From: an uncultured Atopobiaceae bacterium
GTDB taxonomy: Bacteria; Actinomycetota; Coriobacteriia; Coriobacteriales; Atopobiaceae
NCBI GenBank assembly: GCA_944321515.1
Contig: CALULO010000009.1
Span: 1-64,000 of the forward strand
DNA: 64,000 nucleotides
Direction of reading: 5' to 3'
The translations under genes were made by a program, and so were the position numbers. Under the pieces are notes generated by a model. The model saw only the letters and a list, made by a program, of their open reading frames with translations, was not told the origin of the DNA and searched no databases. This document shows, piece by piece, positions 36,448 through 44,368 of this stretch (position 1 is the stretch's first letter; the number at the start of each line of letters is the position of its first letter).

Positions 36448-37422
36448 ATGCCCATTAACATCCCGGACGGCCTGCCCGCCAAGAAGATCCTGCAGCAGGA
36501 GCGCATCTTCGCGCTGGAGGAGGAGGTGGCCAGCCACCAGCAGATCAGGCCCCTGCGCGTGGCCATACTCAACCTCATGCCCACCAAGATCGAGACGGAG
36601 ACCCAGATCCTGCGCCTCATCTCCAAGTCGCCCCTGCAGGTGAGCTGCGACTTCATGCGCGTCTCCACGCACGAGGCAACCCACGTGTCCCAGGACCATC
36701 TCGTCAAGTTCTACGAGACCTTCGACGCCTTCCGCGACAAGAACTACGACGGCCTCATCATCACCGGCGCGCCCGTGGAGCAGCTTGAGTACGAGGAGGT
36801 GGACTACTGGGACGAGTTCTGCGAGATCGTGGACTGGAGCCAGGAGCACGTCTTCTCCACCATGTTCCTGTGCTGGGGAGCCCTCGGCGCGCTCTGGCAC
36901 CTCTACGGGATTCCCAAGCGCCAGCTGGGCGCCAAGCTCTTCGGCGTCTTCAAGCAGCGCCTCTGCGACGAGTACAGCTTCCTCACCAACGGCTTCGACG
37001 AGGTCCACAACATGCCGCACAGCCGCCACGCCGCCATCGACACGGGCGAGCTGGCCAAGCACCCGGAGATCTGCACGCTCTCCGAGGGCTTCACGAGCGG
37101 CCCCTCGCTGCTGGCCACGCGCGACTTCCACGAGGTCTACGTGACCGGCCACTTTGAGTACGGCCGCGACACCCTGGCCGATGAGTTCTGGCGCGACTTC
37201 CACAAGGGCCTGCCCATCCGCGTGCCGGAGAACTACTTCCCCGACGACGACCCCGAGAAGCAGCCGCTCTTCACCTGGCGCGCGCACGCCAACCTGCTCT
37301 ACCGCAACTGGCTCAACTGGGTCTACCAGATGACCCCGTACGACGTGGACGAGATCCCGTCCGCCATCGCCGCGCTGCGGGAGCGCGTCACCGGCACCGC
37401 CGGCCACGTGGACAAGTTCTAG
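36448..37422 (+). CDS. metA: Homoserine O-acetyltransferase (MetA family)
   Basis: A 324-residue enzyme of the MetA amidotransferase-fold family, catalysing acylation of homoserine in methionine synthesis. The nucleophile Cys is in MFLCWGA (Cys142) and the catalytic His and Glu in VTGHFEYG. Residue 111 is Glu (GAPVEQLE). In MetA enzymes Glu at this position goes with acetyl-CoA use, while the E. coli succinyl enzyme has Gly, so this should be the acetyltransferase despite the MetA name. It is flanked by a divergent helicase gene and a strong bidirectional terminator. No other methionine gene is adjacent. Confidence 0.95.
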   Translation: MPINIPDGLPAKKILQQERIFALEEEVASHQQIRPLRVAILNLMPTKIETETQILRLISKSPLQVSCDFMRVSTHEATHVSQDHLVKFYETFDAFRDKNYDGLIITGAPVEQLEYEEVDYWDEFCEIVDWSQEHVFSTMFLCWGALGALWHLYGIPKRQLGAKLFGVFKQRLCDEYSFLTNGFDEVHNMPHSRHAAIDTGELAKHPEICTLSEGFTSGPSLLATRDFHEVYVTGHFEYGRDTLADEFWRDFHKGLPIRVPENYFPDDDPEKQPLFTWRAHANLLYRNWLNWVYQMTPYDVDEIPSAIAALRERVTGTAGHVDKF

Positions 37423-37463
37423 TGACTGTCGGCGGGGCGTAGGCCCAGCAAGCCGCGATGACT

Positions 37464-37508
37464 AAAAAACGGGCGGGCCCGGACGCTTCGTCCGGGCCCG
37501 CCCGTTTG
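37464..37508 (+). terminator. Bidirectional terminator between metA and the siroheme fusion gene
   Basis: A stem ACGGGCGGGCCCGGACG / CGTCCGGGCCCGCCCGT with a tiny loop, AAAAAA on its left and TTT on its right. It serves the converging genes. Confidence 0.93.
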
Positions 37509-37518
37509 CGGCCTCGAG

Positions 37519-37530
37519 GTTCTTCTCGCC
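37519..37530 (-). repeat. Intergenic copy of the dispersed 12-mer
   Basis: GTTCTTCTCGCC on the plus strand, between the terminator and the stop codon of the fusion gene. No inverted partner is nearby. Confidence 0.9.
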
Positions 37531-37538
37531 GGCGCGTG

Positions 37539-40130
37539 CTAGCAGGTGGCGCCGCCAGTCACGTTTTTGGCAAGGATCGCGTCCTTGTCAATCGGGGCCG
37601 TGAGCAGCTTCTCCTGCACGTAGTCAAACCCAAGGCGCGCCACGGTGTCGGCGAAGCGCTCGCCGCTCCGCCCCTCGTCGCGGAAGAAGAGGATGGCGCG
37701 CTCAACGACGTCCATGACCTCATCCTCGCTGGTGAAGATCTTGTCCAGCGCGCGGCCGTGCGCCGTCTTCTTGCCCCAGCGGCCGCCGATGTAGACCTTG
37801 TAGCCGGCAAGCCCCTCGGTGACGGCGCCGAACGGGCAGCTGCCGACGCAGCGGCCGCAGTGGTTGCAGAGGCTCTCGTCGATGGTGATCTTGCCGTCTG
37901 GACCCACCTTGGCGTCGCCCATCGGGCATGCCTTCACAACCTGGCAGACCTTGCACGCACGGCACTTGGAGAGGTCAATCTGCGGCACGCGCTGGCCGAC
38001 GATGCCCAGGTCGTTGAGGTCGGGCTTGACGCACATGTTGGGGCAGCCGCCCACGGCGATCTTGAACTTGTGCGGCAGCTCCACGCCGTGGTAGCCCACG
38101 TAGAAGCGCTCGTGCAGCTTCTCGGAGAGGTCGAAGGTGTCGATGAGGCCGTACTGGCACGTGGTGCCCTTGCAGCTCACCACCGGGCGCACCTTGGAGC
38201 CGGTGCCGCCGGCGTCCAGGCCGTGGTCGCGCAGGTACTGGATGCAGTCGTCGATGTTGTCGTACTTCACGCCCTGGACCTCGAGCGTCAGGCGCGTGGT
38301 CATGGTGACCTCGCCCGAGCCGAACTTCTCGCTCGCCTCCGCCACGCACTTCTGCTCGTCGGCGGTGAGCTTGCCGTTGCGCGTGATCACGCGCACGTTG
38401 AAGACGTCATCAAAGCGCTTGTCCTGGAGGCAGCCCAGGCCCTTGAGGCGCTTGATCTCCGCGGCGGGGAGCTTGGAGCCCTTGCGCGGGACCTTGACCT
38501 CGTTGAACGTGACGCCGCCCTCGAGCACGCGCGTGTTGGTGTAGCCGGCGGCCTTGAGGCGGTTCTGGGTGAAGTAGCCGCGCTTGCCCTTGGCGCAGAC
38601 GAGCATCAGCTTGGCGTCCTTCTCGACGCCCTCGATGCCGTCCGGGCCGATCTTGGTGAGGTCGACCCAGCGCGCGCCCGGGATCGTGGGGGCGGGGAGC
38701 ACGTCGATGACCTCGTAGTCCGCGGCCGCGCCTGCGGCGTACTCGGCGGGCGTGAAGGTCTCGAGCGCCCCGGAGAGCTTGTTCTCCAGGACGTACCCGG
38801 CTGTGACCACGGGGTTGATCGCGGTCGAGAAGGGCGGCGCATAGGAGAAGTCCATGAGGTCGAGGTCCTCGACGGCGAGCTTCTGGTAGAGCGCCTCCAC
38901 CATGATGTCGCAGAACTTGTCGACGGCGCCCGCGCTCACGACCTGGATGCCGAGCAGGCGGTGCGTCTTCTTGCAGGCGATCAGCTTGACGATGAGGTCG
39001 GAGGAGCCGGGGTAGTAGTGGGCCTTGTCGTCGGTCACCATGACCACGGTCTCCGGGTCAAAGCCGGCCTCGCGCGCCTGGGACTCGGTGAGGCCGGTGC
39101 GCCCCGCGTTGAGCGTGGGCAGCAGGCGCACCACGCCGGTGCCAAGCACGCCGGGGTAGGGCGTGGGCGTGCCGGTGAGCGTGCGGGCCAGGGCGCGCGC
39201 GGCGATGTTGGCGGTGGAGCCCATGGCGCTCCACTGGGGCTTGCCGGTGATGGCGTTGCGCACCTCGGCGCAGTCGCCGGCCGCGTAGACGTCGGGGAGG
39301 TTGGTGGCCGAGAACTCGTCCACGAGGATGGTGCCCTTGAACATCTCGATGCCGGAGCCCTCGAGCCACGCCGTGGCGGGGCGGATGCCGATGGCGAGGA
39401 TGACCAGGTCGGCCGGGAGCGAGCCGGTTGCGGTCTCCACCGCCGCGGCGCGGCCGGAGGCGTCCCCCTCGCCGGCGCGGATGCCGGAGAGGGCGGTGTT
39501 CACGAGGACGCGCATGCCCGCCTCGCGCAGCTTGCGCGTGATGTAGCCGGCCATCTCGGGGTCGTAGGCGTTGGGCATGATCTGGGAGGCGGCGTCGATC
39601 ACGGTGACGTTGAGACCGCGGCCCAGAAGGTTCTCGGCCACCTCGAGGCCGATGAAGCCGGCGCCGACCACGACCGCGCGCCGGCAGCCGTTCTTCTCCA
39701 CGTAGTCGCGGATGCCCTCGGCGTCGTCGGGCGTGCGCACGCAGAAGACGCCGTCAAGGTCGGTTCCCGGCACGCCGGGCACGAAGGGCGAGGCGCCCGT
39801 TGCGATGATGAGCTTGTCATAGCTCTCGGCGTGCTCCGACCCGTCCTTCTCGCGCACGGTCACGACGTGGGCGGCGGAGTCGAGGGCCACGGCCTCGCAG
39901 CCGGTGCGCACGGTGGCGCCGGTGAGGCCCTCGTAGGCGGCCGGCGTGTTGACGATCAGCTCGCCGCGCGTCTTGATGTCGCCGCCGATGTAGTACGGCA
40001 GGCCACAGCCCGCGTAGCTGATGTCCTCCCCCTTGGTGACAACGAGAACCTCGGCGGACCGGTCGCAGCGCTTGAGCTTGGCCGCGGCCTTTGTGCCAGC
40101 GGCCACGCCCCCAACTATCAGGTACTTCAT
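37539..40130 (-). CDS. Four-module fusion: CoA-disulfide-reductase-like, rhodanese, siroheme reductase-like, 2[4Fe-4S] ferredoxin
   Basis: An 863-residue protein. Residues 1 to about 450: FAD/NAD(P)H disulfide reductase of the CoADR/NADH-polysulfide reductase type, with redox Cys42 in AGCGLPYYIG and GAGFIGLEVAENL. About 465-560: rhodanese-like, Cys512 in LVCAKGKRG. About 575-720: nitrite/sulfite reductase-like domain with the siroheme/[4Fe-4S] cysteines 653, 658, 696 and 700 (CKGTTC, GGCPNMC). About 720-770: two ferredoxin clusters (C723/726/729/735 and C755/758/761/765). It could pass electrons from NAD(P)H to reduce sulfite, polysulfide or a related oxyanion in the cytoplasm. Siroheme genes lie divergently next to it. 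AAGGAGAGG precedes the ATG. The substrate is not readable. Confidence 0.88.
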   Translation of the reverse strand: MKYLIVGGVAAGTKAAAKLKRCDRSAEVLVVTKGEDISYAGCGLPYYIGGDIKTRGELIVNTPAAYEGLTGATVRTGCEAVALDSAAHVVTVREKDGSEHAESYDKLIIATGASPFVPGVPGTDLDGVFCVRTPDDAEGIRDYVEKNGCRRAVVVGAGFIGLEVAENLLGRGLNVTVIDAASQIMPNAYDPEMAGYITRKLREAGMRVLVNTALSGIRAGEGDASGRAAAVETATGSLPADLVILAIGIRPATAWLEGSGIEMFKGTILVDEFSATNLPDVYAAGDCAEVRNAITGKPQWSAMGSTANIAARALARTLTGTPTPYPGVLGTGVVRLLPTLNAGRTGLTESQAREAGFDPETVVMVTDDKAHYYPGSSDLIVKLIACKKTHRLLGIQVVSAGAVDKFCDIMVEALYQKLAVEDLDLMDFSYAPPFSTAINPVVTAGYVLENKLSGALETFTPAEYAAGAAADYEVIDVLPAPTIPGARWVDLTKIGPDGIEGVEKDAKLMLVCAKGKRGYFTQNRLKAAGYTNTRVLEGGVTFNEVKVPRKGSKLPAAEIKRLKGLGCLQDKRFDDVFNVRVITRNGKLTADEQKCVAEASEKFGSGEVTMTTRLTLEVQGVKYDNIDDCIQYLRDHGLDAGGTGSKVRPVVSCKGTTCQYGLIDTFDLSEKLHERFYVGYHGVELPHKFKIAVGGCPNMCVKPDLNDLGIVGQRVPQIDLSKCRACKVCQVVKACPMGDAKVGPDGKITIDESLCNHCGRCVGSCPFGAVTEGLAGYKVYIGGRWGKKTAHGRALDKIFTSEDEVMDVVERAILFFRDEGRSGERFADTVARLGFDYVQEKLLTAPIDKDAILAKNVTGGATC

Positions 40131-40151
40131 GTGCGAACCTCTCCTTCGGCT

Positions 40152-40172
40152 CGCGTCACCCCTCGTGACGCG
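40152..40172 (-). promoter_or_regulatory. Perfect inverted repeat in the leader of the siroheme fusion gene
   Basis: CGCGTCAC-CCCTC-GTGACGCG, 22 bp upstream of the start codon (40130). It could be an operator for a dimeric regulator or an RNA hairpin next to the ribosome-binding site. Confidence 0.55.
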
Positions 40173-40378
40173 TCATCTTCTATGGTAGGGCAGGCCGGGC
40201 CGCGTCATGCGGCGTTTGCGGCAAAGACGGCAAACGGGGCGTGGCCGTCGGCGCGCACGACGGTCGTGCGGCGGACGTCTGGCGCCCGCCCGAAGCGCAT
40301 GGCCTTAGCCCTTTCCACACACTAGAATGAGTCCCACGTTTGTGTCTGGCGGGACCGCCACGTGACGAGAGGAGTCCC

Positions 40379-40741
40379 ATGAAGGTTGCTATCCCCACCC
40401 TGGGCAAGGGAGGGCTTGACTGCGAGCGCTCCGGCCACTTTGGCCACTGCGACTGCTTCACCGTGGTCGACGTGGAGGACGGCGAGGTCAAGGGCGTGAG
40501 CGTCATCGACAACCCGCCTCACGAGGAGGGTGGCTGCATGCGGCCCGTGGCCCTTCTTGCCCAGAGCGGCATCGACGCCATCGTGGCGGCGGGCATGGGC
40601 ATGCGCCCGATGATGGGCTTTGCCGAGGCGGGGATCACGGTGCTCTTTGAGAACCAGACCCCGGGCGTCGGCGACGTTGCCGCCATGGCGGCGGCGGGGC
40701 AGCTGCCCGAAATGGGCGCTGAGCACGCGTGTCATCACTAG
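40379..40741 (+). CDS. NifX/NifB C-terminal-like (dinitrogenase iron-molybdenum cofactor) family protein
   Basis: A 120-residue protein of the small NifX/NafY-like fold: KVAIPTLGKGGLDCERSGHFGHCDCFTVVDV and GIDAIVAAGMGMRPMMGFAEAGITVLF. Family members bind or carry Fe-S or heterometal cofactors and occur in many anaerobes without nitrogenase. The His/Cys-rich ends (CERSGHFGHCDC and a final HACHH) suggest metal binding. AGAGGAG precedes the ATG; TAGAAT at 40323-40328 may be its -10. It is first in an operon with the permease and siroheme genes, divergent from a siroheme protein, so a role in cofactor or Fe-S handling for that protein is plausible. Confidence 0.85.
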   Translation: MKVAIPTLGKGGLDCERSGHFGHCDCFTVVDVEDGEVKGVSVIDNPPHEEGGCMRPVALLAQSGIDAIVAAGMGMRPMMGFAEAGITVLFENQTPGVGDVAAMAAAGQLPEMGAEHACHH

Positions 40742-42204
40742 GGGAGGCCGACGGCCGGCGCGACGTGACTGCCTCGACCGAGCTCAAGCGCGACGCGCTC
40801 GGGGTGCCTAGCCTGGTCTTCGTGGCCCTTGCCGCCGTGGCGCCCCTTGCGGCGTGCGCGGCCAACATCCCCCTGATCGTGGGCCACGGCAACGGCATCG
40901 CCGCCCCGCTCGACTTTGTGCTGGTGGGCGCGGTGCTGCTGCTCTTCTCGGTGGGGTTCACCGCCATGAGCCGGCACATGGCCAACGCGGGCGCGTTCTA
41001 CGCGTACGTCTCGGAGGGACTCGGCCGGCGCGCCGGCGCGGCTGCGGGCTACGTGGCGCTCTTCTCGTACAACGTGCTCACGGTGTGCACCTCGGCGATG
41101 GGCGGCTACATCCTCTCGAACAACCTCTCCATGGAGCTCGGCCTGGAGCTTCCCTGGTGGGCCATCTCGCTGGTGGGGTGGGCCGTGATCTGGGGCCTTG
41201 GCTCGCTTGGCATCGAGGCGGGCGCGCGCTTCCTGGGCGTGACGCTCGTCCTCGAGCTGGCGGTGGTCGTCCTTGTGGCGGGCGCGGTGCTGGCCCAGGA
41301 GGGGCTCTCCGCCCTCGGTGCGCTCTCCGGTGCGCCGGCGGCCGCCCTCGAGGGCTCGCCGGGCCTCGGGACTGTCTTTGCCTTTGCCTGCTACCTGGGC
41401 TTTGAGGCCACGGCGGACTATGGCGAGGAGGCTCGCGACCCGGCTCGCACGGTGCCCGTGGCAACCTATGCCGCCGTCGTGGTGGTTGCCCTCGTCTTTG
41501 TGTCGGCTGCCGTCGCGATGATCGCGTCGCTTGGCCCCGCCGAGATCGTCCGGGCCTCGCGGCTTGAGAGCGCGGGCACCATCCTCCACGGGATCGTCGT
41601 GGAGCGCCTGGGGGAGGGCGTGGGCCACGCATACAACTGGCTCTACATGGTGAGCTCGGTGGCGTGCTGGCTCTCCGCCCACAACGCCGCCTCCCGCTAC
41701 CTCTACGCCTTCGGGCGTGCGGGCCTTCTGCCCGCGGCCCTTGCCCGCACGCACGCGCGCCGCAAGTCACCGTTTGTCGCCGGCGTGGTCCAGGCGCTGC
41801 TCGGTGCCCTTGTGGTGGGCACGTGCGCGGCGGCGGGGCTCTCGCCGTATGCGCAGACGGGGGCCGTCGCCTCCGCCCTCGCGTGCGTCGGCATCATGCT
41901 CCTCGAGGTCCTGCTCTCGCTTGCGGCCCTTGTCTACCTGCGCCGCCACCGCGGCGAGCCGGGGTTCCCCGGAGGCCTCTTCATCACCACGGTGGCCCCA
42001 GCCCTTTCGGTGGCTCTTCTCGGCGTCATGTCTGTGCTCGTGATGAGCAACCTGCCCGCTCTCACGGAGCAGGACTCTCCCGTCCTCAACGTGGCGCTTG
42101 GGCTCCTGGTCCCCGTGGTTGCCGTGGCGGGCTACGCCCTTGCCTGCCGGCGTGCCGCGCGCGGCGAGCTGCCCGACCCCGCAACGATCCGGGTCGAGTC
42201 GTGA
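40729..42204 (+). CDS. APC-superfamily amino acid permease
   Basis: A protein of up to 491 residues with twelve predicted helices. Seen: VFVALAAVAPLAACAANIPLIVGHGNGIAAPLDFV, the helix-1 and -2 region of APC transporters, FAFACYLGFEATADYGEEARDP (the usual F-x-G-F-E-x-x-x-x-x-x-E-E motif) and the S-A-H-N-A-A-S-R-Y-L-Y-A-F-G-R-x-G-L-L-P segment. Substrate unknown. The GTG at 40729 overlaps the previous gene by 13 bp; GTG at 40765 is an alternative, and neither has a good ribosome-binding site. Its place before tetrapyrrole genes could mean import of a precursor amino acid, but that is speculative. Confidence 0.85.
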   Translation: MSSLGEADGRRDVTASTELKRDALGVPSLVFVALAAVAPLAACAANIPLIVGHGNGIAAPLDFVLVGAVLLLFSVGFTAMSRHMANAGAFYAYVSEGLGRRAGAAAGYVALFSYNVLTVCTSAMGGYILSNNLSMELGLELPWWAISLVGWAVIWGLGSLGIEAGARFLGVTLVLELAVVVLVAGAVLAQEGLSALGALSGAPAAALEGSPGLGTVFAFACYLGFEATADYGEEARDPARTVPVATYAAVVVVALVFVSAAVAMIASLGPAEIVRASRLESAGTILHGIVVERLGEGVGHAYNWLYMVSSVACWLSAHNAASRYLYAFGRAGLLPAALARTHARRKSPFVAGVVQALLGALVVGTCAAAGLSPYAQTGAVASALACVGIMLLEVLLSLAALVYLRRHRGEPGFPGGLFITTVAPALSVALLGVMSVLVMSNLPALTEQDSPVLNVALGLLVPVVAVAGYALACRRAARGELPDPATIRVES

Positions 42205-43466
42205 GAGTGGGGCTCGTCATGGCGGGCTGCGGGGCGCCTGACCCCGTTTCGCCCGCGCTTCTCTCCGAGGCTGCGCGCGCGGTGGGGGCTGGCCCTGACG
42301 TGGCCCTCTCCGCACGCTCTGGCGGTCGCGGGGCGGGGCCGACCGTGCCCGAGGCCCTGATGCTCCTGAGGCGCGCCAAGGTCGACCGGGTGGTCGTGGC
42401 CAGCACGCACCTGGTGGCCGGCGAGGTGCACTCCCGCTGTGCCCTGGATGCTGCTCGCGCCTCCGCGCTCTTCCCGGAGCTTCTCCTGGCCCCGCCCCTG
42501 CTTTCCGGCGAGAGGGACGTGAGGGCGGTGGCCGCCGCCCTCGGGGAGGCGCTTCCCCCTCGGCCCGGCCGCGCGCTGCTGCTGGCCGGGCACGCGGGGG
42601 CTGCCGCAAGCCTGGCCCACCTCTCCCTTGAGCACGCGCTTTGGGCGGCCGGGCGCACGGACGCGCGCGTGGGGGACCCGCGCTCGCTTGCGCAGACGCC
42701 CCTCCCCGAGGGCGTCCACGAGGTTCTTCTCGCCCCGCTCTCGATGGGCCTCGGCGTCCACGCGCGCCGCGACTTCCTCGGCGGCCTGCGGTCGGACCTC
42801 GAGTCCCGCGGCCTTGCGGTGGAGGCTCGTGAGGCTTGCCTGCTTGACCTGCCCACCGTTCGGGAGCTGCTGCTCGCCCACGTGCGCGAGGCTCGGCCGC
42901 TCCCCGGCGCTCGGCCCTCTGGCCCCGCCGCGGGAGGCTCTGTCCCTGCCGGCTCGGGACGGATGGGCCCCGCCCCTGCCATCCCCGGTTCGGCCTCCGC
43001 CGCCTCCGGCCCGGCGCGCTTCCCCCTCTTCGTTGACCTCGCGGGCGCCCCGTGCCTCGTGGTGGGATGCGGTACCGTTGGTGGCCGGAGGGCGCGGGCG
43101 CTTCTCGCCCATGGCGCGAGGGCGAACGTGGTGGACCCCCGGGGCTGTGGGCCGGAGGGCGCGCGCCGCCTGGCCCGGGCCTACGAGCCCGGGGACGAGG
43201 AGGGCATGCGCCTCGTGGTGGCGTCGACGGACGACCGCGGCGTCAACGAGCTCGTTGCAAGACGGTGCCGCGACGCCGGCATCATGGTCTGCGTTGCGGA
43301 CGCCCCGGCGGAGGGGAGCTTTGCGTTCCCGGCCTTCTGCGAGACGGACCGGCTGGTTGCGGGCGTGGTGTCGCGGACCGGGGAGCACTCCCTCGTCGCG
43401 GCCGCCGCGGCCGTCGCACGCGAGGGCATTGGCTGGGCGGAGGGCGCATGGGAGGCGCTGGCATGA
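42201..43466 (+). CDS. Fusion of CbiK-like chelatase and precorrin-2 dehydrogenase
   Basis: A 421-residue protein. The first part (about 1-235) has CbiK patterns: VASTHLVAGEVH for the T-H-x-x-x-G motif, LLLAGHAG, and APLSMGLGVHARRDFLG for the G-x-H-A-x-x-D metal-site motif. A Pro/Ala/Gly-rich linker (about 235-270) leads to a Met8/SirC-like NAD domain (LVVGCGTVGGRRARALLAHGA, VVASTDDRGVNELVARRC). Together they oxidise precorrin-2 to sirohydrochlorin and insert Fe2+ (siroheme) or Co2+. The GTG at 42201 overlaps the permease TGA by 4 bp. A second His seen in many CbiK 'HGxxH' motifs is replaced by Ala. Confidence 0.8.
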   Translation: MRVGLVMAGCGAPDPVSPALLSEAARAVGAGPDVALSARSGGRGAGPTVPEALMLLRRAKVDRVVVASTHLVAGEVHSRCALDAARASALFPELLLAPPLLSGERDVRAVAAALGEALPPRPGRALLLAGHAGAAASLAHLSLEHALWAAGRTDARVGDPRSLAQTPLPEGVHEVLLAPLSMGLGVHARRDFLGGLRSDLESRGLAVEAREACLLDLPTVRELLLAHVREARPLPGARPSGPAAGGSVPAGSGRMGPAPAIPGSASAASGPARFPLFVDLAGAPCLVVGCGTVGGRRARALLAHGARANVVDPRGCGPEGARRLARAYEPGDEEGMRLVVASTDDRGVNELVARRCRDAGIMVCVADAPAEGSFAFPAFCETDRLVAGVVSRTGEHSLVAAAAAVAREGIGWAEGAWEALA

Positions 43467-44368
43467 CAACGGTGAGGATCGGGACTCGCAAGAGCAAGCT
43501 TGCGATGGTCCAGGTGAGGCTCGTGGCTGAAGGCATTGAGCGGCATCACCCCGAGGTCCGCTGCGAGGTGGTCGGCTACACCACCGCGGGCGACGTCATC
43601 CTTGACCGGCCCCTGGAGGAGGTGGGCGGAAAGGGCCTCTTTGTCCAGGAGCTCGACCGTGCCCTGACCGAGGGCCGCATCGACCTGGCCGTCCACAGCT
43701 ACAAGGACCTCCCCGCCGAGCTTGCAGACGGCGTCGAGGTGGTGGCGTGCTCGCCGCGCGAGGACCCGCGCGACGTGATTGTCCTGTCCGCCGGGGTGGA
43801 CCCGCTGCCCGCCGGGGCGGACGACGCCCTCCTTGCCGAGCGCCTTCTTGCGACCGGCCTCCCCGTGGGGTGCTCGAGCGCGCGCCGGCGCGTCCAGCTG
43901 GGCGAGCTTCTGGGCCCCGAGGTCAGGGTTGAGTCGGTGCGCGGCAGCGTTCCCACGCGCCTGGCGAAGCTCGACGAGGGCGGGTACTGTGCCCTCATCC
44001 TCGCCGTCGCCGGCCTGCGTCGCCTGGGCCTCGAGGGCCGCGCTTCTCGCGTCCTCGGGCCAGACGAGATGGTGCCCGCCGCCGGGCAGGGCGCCATGGC
44101 CGTGTGCGGCCGCGCGGGCGAGGAGCATCCTGAGCTCGTGGGCTACGACGACCCGGCGACGCACCTCTGCGTACGCGCCGAGCGGGCGTTCACCAGGGCC
44201 CTTGGGGCGACCTGCGCCTCGCCCGTCGGCGCGTACGCAAGGATGACGGGAGACGGCGCGCTGCGCCTCTCGGTCTTCTGCGGCGGCCGGGGCGAGGTCG
44301 TCTGTGCGCCGGAGGACGCCGAGGCGGAGGCCGCGCGCCTGGGTCGGGAGGTGCGAGACCGTGCCTAG
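43463..44368 (+). CDS. hemC: Hydroxymethylbilane synthase (porphobilinogen deaminase)
   Basis: A 301-residue protein: RIGTRKSKLAMVQ, GKGLFVQELDRAL, DLAVHSYKDLP, the substrate-binding SSARRRVQL, MVPAAGQGAMAV and the dipyrromethane cofactor Cys in GATCASPVGA. It condenses four porphobilinogens to hydroxymethylbilane. The ATG overlaps the previous TGA (ATGA) behind GGGAGG, so translation is coupled. The next gene begins 8 bp before this one ends. Confidence 0.97.
   Translation: MTTVRIGTRKSKLAMVQVRLVAEGIERHHPEVRCEVVGYTTAGDVILDRPLEEVGGKGLFVQELDRALTEGRIDLAVHSYKDLPAELADGVEVVACSPREDPRDVIVLSAGVDPLPAGADDALLAERLLATGLPVGCSSARRRVQLGELLGPEVRVESVRGSVPTRLAKLDEGGYCALILAVAGLRRLGLEGRASRVLGPDEMVPAAGQGAMAVCGRAGEEHPELVGYDDPATHLCVRAERAFTRALGATCASPVGAYARMTGDGALRLSVFCGGRGEVVCAPEDAEAEAARLGREVRDRA

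Noticed and set aside
36297..36707. N-terminal extension of the DEAD-box helicase
   Set aside because: The open frame overlaps metA antisense and lacks helicase features; the Q-motif protein begins at the ATG at 36296.
41664..42200. N-terminal extension of the CbiK-type fusion
   Set aside because: It overlaps the permease in a shadow frame; the conserved chelatase part begins near the GTG at 42201.
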